Source: Larix kaempferi
Taxonomy: Eukaryota; Streptophyta; Pinopsida; Pinales; Pinaceae
Length of the DNA stretch: 64,000 nucleotides
Direction: 5' to 3'
NCBI GenBank assembly: GCA_027924585.1
Contig: BSBM01000423.1
Location: 4,736,001 to 4,800,000, forward strand
Positions 57,451 to 64,000 of the stretch are shown here, piece after piece. Under the pieces are notes generated by a model that worked only from the letters and a program-made list of their open reading frames with translations, searched no databases and was not told the origin of the DNA. The translations under genes and the position numbers were made by a program. Within the stretch, counting starts at the first letter, position 1, and each line of letters starts with the position of its first letter.

Positions 57451-60400
57451 ATGCCGAAAACCGGTAAGAAGAAGGCGAAGATGACAGAAAAGAAGCCTGC
57501 CCTTCCCAAGATTGAAACCTCGCTCCAGGACACCAAGTGTACCACTGGTGTCCCTCCAGAAATCAGATGGGATGATATATACAGAATGATCAGGGACCAA
57601 GAGATCCCAGATATGTTGCTGGAGGAGGCACCGATCTATCAAAATATCAGAGCCTCAGGCATAACTAGAGCCGCTACCCGCCCTGAGCTATTCCCCTGTG
57701 CCGAAGTGATCGGGTGGATACTCCAACATGCAGATGCTGAAGGGAGAGTGATAAATGACAGCGGGAAGGTGGCTATTGCTTCATTTCAACCCGCGTATGT
57801 TGCGGCGGCCTACAGATTTCCCCGTGTCCAACAAGCTCTGACTGACGAATGGTTAGGCCAAATGGATAACGTCGAGATGGACAAGAAGCTATTGAGAGGA
57901 AGGAAGCATTTGAGGAAAAGTGGAAATGATGAATATGACGTGCAGAACCTGAGGGCCCCTTTCAGATTGATCGCTTTAATGCTGTGCAGAATCTTCGGCA
58001 TGCCTGATGGCACAGTATACAAGATTCAGTGGGTCCCTATCATTCATTATGTGGCATTTCAGGGGACAGTGTTTGACTGGGCCACTATCCTGTCGGATAG
58101 TCTGGCCTCGATGATAGTTGCTGCTAAGCCAGGACTGGGCTTGAAGAAGGCTGAATTCTTCATGTCCTCATACCTGATCGATTGCATCTTGGCCAAGATA
58201 GAGTTCCCCAAATTGGGGTGTACATGGGATAGGGCCACTGCCCCGGTCTACATCGCATTCAAGATGTTGTGGGCTCAGAATTACAAGCCCAGCTACAAAC
58301 TTATCTGCGAGGGGTTCATCATGCCCCTATACGAGAAGATCTTCAAGGAAGAACCAAATTGTCTGTCAGAAAATGCTTTGGAAATCCTTGAGGAGTATGG
58401 GGACTTTTACTTTTCAGAACAAGGTACCTACCTGAGAATGTTCGGAGGGACTAAGCCCCCATACATATTGCCGCAGTACGCCACAGACTATGTGATGCTC
58501 AAGGAAGCAGTAAGACAGCTCTTCTTGGATGGGATTGGAGCATTCCTCCACAAGCTACACAAGGCTTCCTTTCCTCCCCTACCTTTCTGCATAGGCGCTT
58601 ACAAGTTTTCAGGGGTGGCCTCTGCCGACGAATTTGTTCAAGAGTTGAGGGCCTTCCATTTCGGTGAGGTCATCTTCCACAGGAACGACAGAAAGGGTAA
58701 AGTGGCCGAGCATTGCAAGGGGAATTACGCTAACTTCGAATACTCCCACTATCCCGATGCCGAGGAGGAAGCATTCAGAGGCATCAGCAACATGACTGAG
58801 CTACGGATTTGTCGCCAAAGTACTGGAGCGAGCTCCAGCTCAACCAAAGCCCAGAAGACCACCCAGCAAAAGGAGAGAAAAGCCAAGGATGCCCGAGCTC
58901 AGGAAGAGCTCAGATTAAGAGAAGAGGCAAGGTTACAAAAGGAAGCCGAGGAAGCGAGAAAGCAACAAGATGCTGAAAATGAAAGACTGCGGAAGGAGGC
59001 TGAAGAAGCCCAAAAGCAGAAAGAAGCAGAAGCTGAACGAGCTGAAGCAAGGAAGAAGGCAGAGGAAGAATTGAAGGCAAGGGAAAATACCGAGGCAGGC
59101 GGGTCCGGTTTGCAAGACATGGAGATAGACACCTCTCAAGCAGGTGGCTCTGGTACCCAGAAGGAAGGAACAGACCCCGCTCAGGAAGTCCGGACCCCAC
59201 CTATGGAAGAAGACATAGACATCATAAACCGACCAATTGTACCGTACACTCCATCCGGGAAATGTACGGTGTCCAAATGGAATGAGTTTGTTTATGATAA
59301 GAAAAGAAAAGCAATGGTCCTCCAATCAGAAGAGAGGATTAAAAGTCCCTTCCATGATGACATAGTTACTCGCCGAGAGGTCGTTGTCATGCAGAACACA
59401 GACGCAGATCCCGTCGCCATGGCATCAGCAGCCATAGCAACAGCACAGGCATCATTTGCCAATGTAGGGGTTATAGTCAAAGAAAATATATTGACAAAGA
59501 AGAGAGCACGTACCCTACAACAAAATGTGGCTAATGAGCAAGCCCAAAGAGACCTGGCAGTGAACAAATACAATTGCTTGTACGCTGAGCATAAGGAGTT
59601 GGCAAACAAGTACAGCTACCTGGAGGAGGAAAAGGACCAGCTAGCACTCCAAATAATGATTGCAGAAGCGGAGAAGAGTGGAGCAGAAGAGAAGGTCTCT
59701 CAGCTAGAAGCAGACAAGCAAACATTAACCGAGCGGTTAGAGCAGGCTGAGAGAAAAGCAATAGACTTGGCTCCCTTTCATGAGCTGTCCTGCGGCATTC
59801 TGAAACAAATAAATGACACGCAGGAGCTGATCACTGACGAGGTTTGCAAACTCAAGGCCATGACAGCCAGATTGAAAGAGGTTAATATGGAAGCCCACAG
59901 GCTCAAAGCTAAGAATACCCGTTTCAAGGCAAATGTCATAAATCAAATGGCATGGAGAGAAGGGAGAGGAGGTTTCCCCCCGCATCTTCCTTTTAAGGCC
60001 GTGGAAGAGTTTAATGAAGATATAGCCTTGTTGGAGTTTGGCCGGAACTGTGCCAATAAGCTGATGGCTAGTGTGCAGAGGACGACAGATAGAATCAACG
60101 TCCTGTACCAAAAGCTCAAAGGAGTCCATGACAACTGCACACTGAGCTTCCCTCAGACCCTAGAAGACTTCCCGGAAAAGGAACAGCGGTTGTCTCAACT
60201 GAAAGAAGAGCTAGGCGTCCAGATGGAATATGTGAGAAGGATTGATGTCTTGGCCATGGATGATCTCCAACATTACATTGGTTCATCAACACTTCACAAC
60301 CATCTGCTGAAGGAAGCTCATCAGGCTGCTGAAGCAGAAGTCCAAGGCATTAAAGCAGAGCTCGAGAAGAATGTGACTTCCCAGAAAATCCTGTTCCCTG

Positions 60401-60678
60401 CTGCAGCAAACGTAATTATAAGGGACACAGGTGTGTGGCACAGCTACATTGAAGAGGAGAACAGGAAAGCTGCAGCAGCAGCAGGAACATCAGTAGATCC
60501 GGCAGCCTCTCTCCCAACAGCCTCTTCCCCAGCAATGACAGAAAAGCCGGCCAGTTCATTTCCCCCTTCTCAATTAGGAGCAGCATCAACAGGGGATTCA
60601 AGGGCCTCTGCCCAGGCAGCACCAGTGATAATCAACTTGGGCGACCCTTTGCCAGCAGAAGCTCACGCACAGGAATGA
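57451..60678 (+). CDS. ORF1: intact 1075-residue protein encoded inside the LTR, function unknown
   Basis: Uninterrupted from ATG (57451) to TGA (60676). Visible parts: a Lys-rich N-terminus (1-20, possible nuclear signal); a long mixed helical domain (about 38-440) with WVPIIHYVAF, FFMSSYLIDCIL, TYLRMFGG (about 325-332), PQYATDY and PFCIGAYKF (about 376-384); an E/K/R/A-rich coiled coil (about 466-545); an acidic linker; a second coiled coil (about 680-763); a helical C-domain with WREGRGGFPPHLPF (about 833); and an Ala/Ser/Pro tail (about 1005-1075). I see no protease, polymerase, nuclease or zinc-finger motif. The helical domain loosely recalls plant-transposon-associated domains of Athila-type and plant-mobile-domain proteins, unproven. 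It sits between two promoters, upstream of the primer site, so it belongs to U3. Confidence 0.9.
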   Translation: MPKTGKKKAKMTEKKPALPKIETSLQDTKCTTGVPPEIRWDDIYRMIRDQEIPDMLLEEAPIYQNIRASGITRAATRPELFPCAEVIGWILQHADAEGRVINDSGKVAIASFQPAYVAAAYRFPRVQQALTDEWLGQMDNVEMDKKLLRGRKHLRKSGNDEYDVQNLRAPFRLIALMLCRIFGMPDGTVYKIQWVPIIHYVAFQGTVFDWATILSDSLASMIVAAKPGLGLKKAEFFMSSYLIDCILAKIEFPKLGCTWDRATAPVYIAFKMLWAQNYKPSYKLICEGFIMPLYEKIFKEEPNCLSENALEILEEYGDFYFSEQGTYLRMFGGTKPPYILPQYATDYVMLKEAVRQLFLDGIGAFLHKLHKASFPPLPFCIGAYKFSGVASADEFVQELRAFHFGEVIFHRNDRKGKVAEHCKGNYANFEYSHYPDAEEEAFRGISNMTELRICRQSTGASSSSTKAQKTTQQKERKAKDARAQEELRLREEARLQKEAEEARKQQDAENERLRKEAEEAQKQKEAEAERAEARKKAEEELKARENTEAGGSGLQDMEIDTSQAGGSGTQKEGTDPAQEVRTPPMEEDIDIINRPIVPYTPSGKCTVSKWNEFVYDKKRKAMVLQSEERIKSPFHDDIVTRREVVVMQNTDADPVAMASAAIATAQASFANVGVIVKENILTKKRARTLQQNVANEQAQRDLAVNKYNCLYAEHKELANKYSYLEEEKDQLALQIMIAEAEKSGAEEKVSQLEADKQTLTERLEQAERKAIDLAPFHELSCGILKQINDTQELITDEVCKLKAMTARLKEVNMEAHRLKAKNTRFKANVINQMAWREGRGGFPPHLPFKAVEEFNEDIALLEFGRNCANKLMASVQRTTDRINVLYQKLKGVHDNCTLSFPQTLEDFPEKEQRLSQLKEELGVQMEYVRRIDVLAMDDLQHYIGSSTLHNHLLKEAHQAAEAEVQGIKAELEKNVTSQKILFPAAANVIIRDTGVWHSYIEEENRKAAAAAGTSVDPAASLPTASSPAMTEKPASSFPPSQLGAASTGDSRASAQAAPVIINLGDPLPAEAHAQE

Positions 60679-60928
60679 AGAAGATGAATTCAATGAGCCA
60701 CTATCTTCAGCCAGACACGTGCCCAGCAGGGAACGCTTTGATTTTAGCAAATTTTCTATTATATATATTTTGAATATGTAAGGCGTAAGCCATGGGACAG
60801 CTATCCCTGATTTTGTCAAAATATTTTTGGTAAAGGAAGTGGCCATTTTGGGGGTCGATTATAGTGGAAATCCCTGTAAATGACAGGTGGGGAATGCTAG
60901 GTGTCAGCCCAGAGGGCAAATTTGTAAC

Positions 60929-60937
60929 TATAAATAG
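60929..60937 (+). promoter_or_regulatory. Downstream TATA box in LTR 2 (gag-pol promoter)
   Basis: TATAAATAG, 250 bp after ORF1, equivalent to 46647 in LTR 1 and 18139 in the diverged copy. Confidence 0.65.
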
Positions 60938-61922
60938 AAGCTAGGAAAGATTAGAAGGGACTTTTTTGCAGGGAAATGAAAATTTTGGGGAAATGATATG
61001 AGCTATCTTGTATCGGTTCTGTAAATTGAATTTTTCTAATAGAAGCCACGGGAGATGGACGTTTTGCTTGGAATGTTGGGTTGCTTTGTGTTGGATTATT
61101 CTAATGACTGCAATTCTGCAATGTGAGATCATTCTTGACTTCTAAATTATTTCTTTGCATTAATGATTTTGCTCTCATCTACGCATGCGTTCTCTCTTTT
61201 CTGTGAACAATGAAATGTATTGCAGTGAATTTCTCTGTCTAGATTGAATAGCTAACTGTTCTTTCTTCCGGGCAATCCGTGTGGCTCATTGTTCATGACT
61301 TTAAATTGCTCCTTGCAGGGATCTTTTAGTTTAATTCCAGTTTCGTTGCATCTAGATTTGTTTCTTTATTCTTGTTAATTAGATCAAACAATTTTGATTT
61401 CTTCTGTCCATAAGCAATAGATACGTTCTGTAAGTTTCATGTTAGATCTGTTTCCTTACCCTTTAGCTTTCCTCTGTTTCTCTGAGCAATAGATGCGTTC
61501 AAGTTTGAATGAGAAGCTATCTTCTCAAGATCCTCATCTGGCTGTAGCTTTGACCGTAAGGAATAATAGCTATCTGTTCGTTGCTTACGATATCTGTCAC
61601 AGCTGATTGCTCCCCCCTTAAGTGTGTTCCCCTGCAGGGATAGATAGATGTGTTCCCATTTCTAGATTTAGATCTGTTTCAATTGCATTTAGATTAAGTA
61701 TGCTTTAGGCATGTGCATCTCATATAAAACACACAAAACCCAAAAGAAAGGTGGATCGGGCCATAACCGGTAGAATCGGATTTAAAGTCCAAAACCACGG
61801 TTGCTGGAACCGCTAACCGGACGGATTCCCTACACCAAACGGGAGATAGTCTAATTGGGACCGTCTCTCGGGGAGAATCCCTTTCTGATTGATGCTACGA
61901 TATCCGAGGCATCAACAGTTTT

Positions 61923-61941
61923 TGGCGCTAGAAGGAGGGCC
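61923..61941 (+). other. Primer binding site of internal region 2
   Basis: TGGCGCTAGAAGGAGGGCC, identical to internal region 1, five bases after the LTR end. Confidence 0.75.
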
Positions 61942-61949
61942 TGAAGTGC

Positions 61950-64000
61950 ATGGATGATAGAGGAAAATCTTCCACGGTCATAGATAACACTAAAAACCCG
62001 CTTGAAGAAAATCAGACAAACGGCCCAGATCTTGGATTAACAGACCAAGAACGCCTCATTTCTGACCTTGAGCCTCAGGAAGCTTTGTACGCTGTTCCTT
62101 TTGCGGAAATAGAGGACTTGAGAAGACATACTAGATCTTACGTCAGACAGCTAGGTGGTTTAAACGCTGTCAACTTCCTCCCTAAGAAAACTACACCCAG
62201 AAAGGAGCCGCAATACACCCGTGATTCAATCCTCGTTCAAAGTTTTGAAGAACTGGTAAATCTGACTTTGGAAGAAATCTCCGGCACTCTTAACAAGGCA
62301 GACCAAGAAAATCTCGAAGAAAGTACCACTCCCAAAAGTACCCCACAGGATTCACCCCGCAATTCTCCACCAGGGTCTCCACGTCCAAACCCAAACATGG
62401 CTGTACCTGCTTGGAGAGCAAGGGGAGCGCTGAACCTAGCTGGACCATTCCATAACCTCCCTAAAAACCCAGAAAAGGTCTTGCCTAAGTACGATCCAGG
62501 GAAAGCCATTTCGGCGGAGGATCACCTCAAGAGTTTTTACTTAGCTCTGAACATTTTGAATGTACAACATGAAGACGTAGTCTGCAGGTTGTTTCCGTAC
62601 ACATTCGAGCCTAAGGTATCATCTTGGTACTTTAGCCTTCAACCCAGCTCAATCTCTAGTTGGGACGATTTCGAAAAGTGTTTCCTTAAGAAGTATGGGA
62701 ACCAAAAGACTGTCGCCACGCTTATGAAAGAACTCCTATCCATGAGAATGGAGAAGAAGGAAAAGGTTCAAGACTTTAATCAAAGATTCACAACGCTGTT
62801 AAATAACTTTAGTGAAACTAACAAACCCACAGAAGAGTCTTTGATTGAATACTACACAACATCTCTTGAAGGTCCAATCGCAATGTTTGTAAAACGATCC
62901 AAGAAAAAGACCCTAATAGAGAATTTTGAGGAAGCTCGAAAGGTAGAGGAAGAGGCTGATAGCATAGCTAAACATGCCTTAGATATGGAAACAAAACCAG
63001 CAGCTAGCAAGAAACCTTTGCTCCTCACGAGAGGCAAAGAAGAGCCATCTACGGATATGGAAAATGTAGTCAAGATGATGCAGAAGTTATCTAACAAAAT
63101 CGTAGATCTTGAGAAAGACAAGGCTGCTAGTACATCTAGGAAACCTTTCAAACCATTCTATAAAAGAAGGGAAGACGGGGAACAGTCTCACCCACCAATG
63201 AACACTGCCCCTGTTTTAAACTTGAATGAGATTGGGATGGAAAATTTCTGCACCTTTCACCAAGAACCACACTCGGAGAAGAGCTGCCCTCAATGGATCA
63301 ATTCCATGAGCTTGGTCATGAACCAAATGTTAGATTCTCAGATCCCGGACCAGGATGATCCTCCAGAAGAGTCAAACCCTGAGTTGCAGGAACCAACCCC
63401 GGACACTACTATGGTGTTGTGGGATTGGGTACCTATGATTGAATTAGTAGAAGAAAGCCATGTAGATAGCTCTCCCTCTACCATAAATGTTGCCACTCGC
63501 AGCAAGGGCCCAATTGCGGATCCTGTACCAGTCACCATTCCCCATAAGCCTAAAATTTCGAAAGATCCGCCCAGGAGGCATATACCAATCATCCCACCAC
63601 AGCCCAAAGTAAACCAAACAGCTGCCAAACAGCCAAGCGCTGACAACACAGTTCAGCCGCCTAAAGCAACCATGAACAAAACAGATCAGTCCATTCGAAT
63701 TGGGAATGAATCCGATATAGGGTATGATATTATCGAAGATATCAAGAAAGTTAAAGCGAACGTATCAATATTTGACATGTGTAGCTTGCCCCATCAACGA
63801 GACAAACTACTGCATGTTTTACAACCAAAACCCAGCGCTACATTAAAAGATTCTCAAGACAATCCTGAAATTAACGAGGCTAGCATCGGTGGGAAATCCA
63901 AATCCCAAACATTGCCATTTCTGCTGACATTCGAAATTTTTAATCACAATGTTCATAACTGTCTGGTAGACTCTGGAGCTTCTTCAAACGTTATGCCACT
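61950..64000 (+). CDS. Gag-protease of internal region 2, open to the window end (partial)
   Basis: From the ATG at 61950 the frame stays open for 683 codons to the window edge, where it enters protease (VDSGASSNVMP). The start is 33 bases after the LTR and 8 bases after the primer site. It encodes an N-terminal region rich in charged residues, the retrotransposon gag domain (near 62625), a Lys/Glu-rich segment, the Tat-type zinc finger (near 63250), a Pro-rich linker and the start of aspartic protease. Unlike copy 1 it lacks the extra A and has GAA (62832-62834) in place of the TAA stop, so it may belong to an intact gag-pol. Confidence 0.92.
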   Translation, partial: MDDRGKSSTVIDNTKNPLEENQTNGPDLGLTDQERLISDLEPQEALYAVPFAEIEDLRRHTRSYVRQLGGLNAVNFLPKKTTPRKEPQYTRDSILVQSFEELVNLTLEEISGTLNKADQENLEESTTPKSTPQDSPRNSPPGSPRPNPNMAVPAWRARGALNLAGPFHNLPKNPEKVLPKYDPGKAISAEDHLKSFYLALNILNVQHEDVVCRLFPYTFEPKVSSWYFSLQPSSISSWDDFEKCFLKKYGNQKTVATLMKELLSMRMEKKEKVQDFNQRFTTLLNNFSETNKPTEESLIEYYTTSLEGPIAMFVKRSKKKTLIENFEEARKVEEEADSIAKHALDMETKPAASKKPLLLTRGKEEPSTDMENVVKMMQKLSNKIVDLEKDKAASTSRKPFKPFYKRREDGEQSHPPMNTAPVLNLNEIGMENFCTFHQEPHSEKSCPQWINSMSLVMNQMLDSQIPDQDDPPEESNPELQEPTPDTTMVLWDWVPMIELVEESHVDSSPSTINVATRSKGPIADPVPVTIPHKPKISKDPPRRHIPIIPPQPKVNQTAAKQPSADNTVQPPKATMNKTDQSIRIGNESDIGYDIIEDIKKVKANVSIFDMCSLPHQRDKLLHVLQPKPSATLKDSQDNPEINEASIGGKSKSQTLPFLLTFEIFNHNVHNCLVDSGASSNVMP

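Larger units (their letters stand above)
54798..61917 (+). repeat. Giant LTR 2 (7120 bp), containing intact ORF1
   Basis: Same termini (TGTTGTTG...CATCAACA) and same internal order as giant LTR 1, differing at about 1% of sites. It is followed by a primer site and gag again instead of by target DNA, so this is an internal LTR of a tandem array. Contents: CCGAAACGG array at about 55110-56310, G-box/TATA at 56432-56453, ORF1 at 57451-60678, second TATA at 60929. Confidence 0.88.

Noticed and set aside
40517-61917. ORF1 as a captured host gene.
   Set aside because: No intron traces or host homologue recognised, and a diverged copy has the same LTR context; I cannot support capture from this sequence alone.

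Overview
The window looks like a piece of a large, repeat-rich seed-plant nuclear genome. A gymnosperm is my best guess, at low confidence; it rests on the transposon density and the type of Ty3/gypsy element, not on a diagnostic gene. Only one host gene is convincing: a 15-exon minus-strand malectin/LRR receptor-like kinase at 22450-27174. Its exons join to 921 in-frame codons including the stop. Almost everything else I can recognise is transposable element, much of it nested.

Left part. A minus-strand Copia-like element (leader 1-561, LTR 562-1198) sits head-to-head with a decayed plus-strand Copia element (1199-7085) that carries a 44-bp minisatellite in its 3' untranslated region. Next comes a minus-strand LINE (7086-7177 and 9586-11140), split by a short non-autonomous LTR element (7178-9585). 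A tRNA-derived SINE with clear target-site duplications lies at 13501-13723. A decayed relative of a very long ORF follows at 14882-17971, with a downstream TATA box and an LTR-type 3' end at 18821.

Middle part. The receptor kinase gene (22450-27174) is followed by repeat-poor sequence with no recognised gene. An old minus-strand gypsy (30790-32204 and about 36480-36813) is interrupted by a 4-kb solo-LTR-like block with CTACT target duplications (32205-36183). It is also interrupted by a minus-strand chromovirus (36814-40516), whose protease region is cut at 40517 by the element below.

Right part, the most interesting. A Tat-like Ty3/gypsy element has LTRs of about 7.1 kb (40517-47638 and 54798-61917). 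Each LTR carries, upstream of the primer binding site, an ORF of 1075 codons (ORF1; intact at 57451-60678, interrupted by one TAG in the left LTR). ORF1 has its own G-box/TATA promoter region, and a second TATA box lies between ORF1 and the primer binding site. The internal region encodes gag, protease, an archaeal-type RNase H placed BEFORE the reverse transcriptase, reverse transcriptase, a native RNase H that has lost its catalytic acids, and integrase. The layout is LTR-internal-LTR-internal. The first internal copy is full of frameshifts; the second is open from its gag ATG (61950) to the window end.

How the parts relate: in the Tat-like element ORF1 would be transcribed from inside U3 and gag-pol from the downstream promoter, so one LTR would work as both a gene cassette and a promoter. 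The decayed ORF1 copy at 14882 keeps the same order (ORF1, TATA, U5-like, CATCAACA). This suggests that ORF1 residence in the LTR is an old, inherited arrangement.
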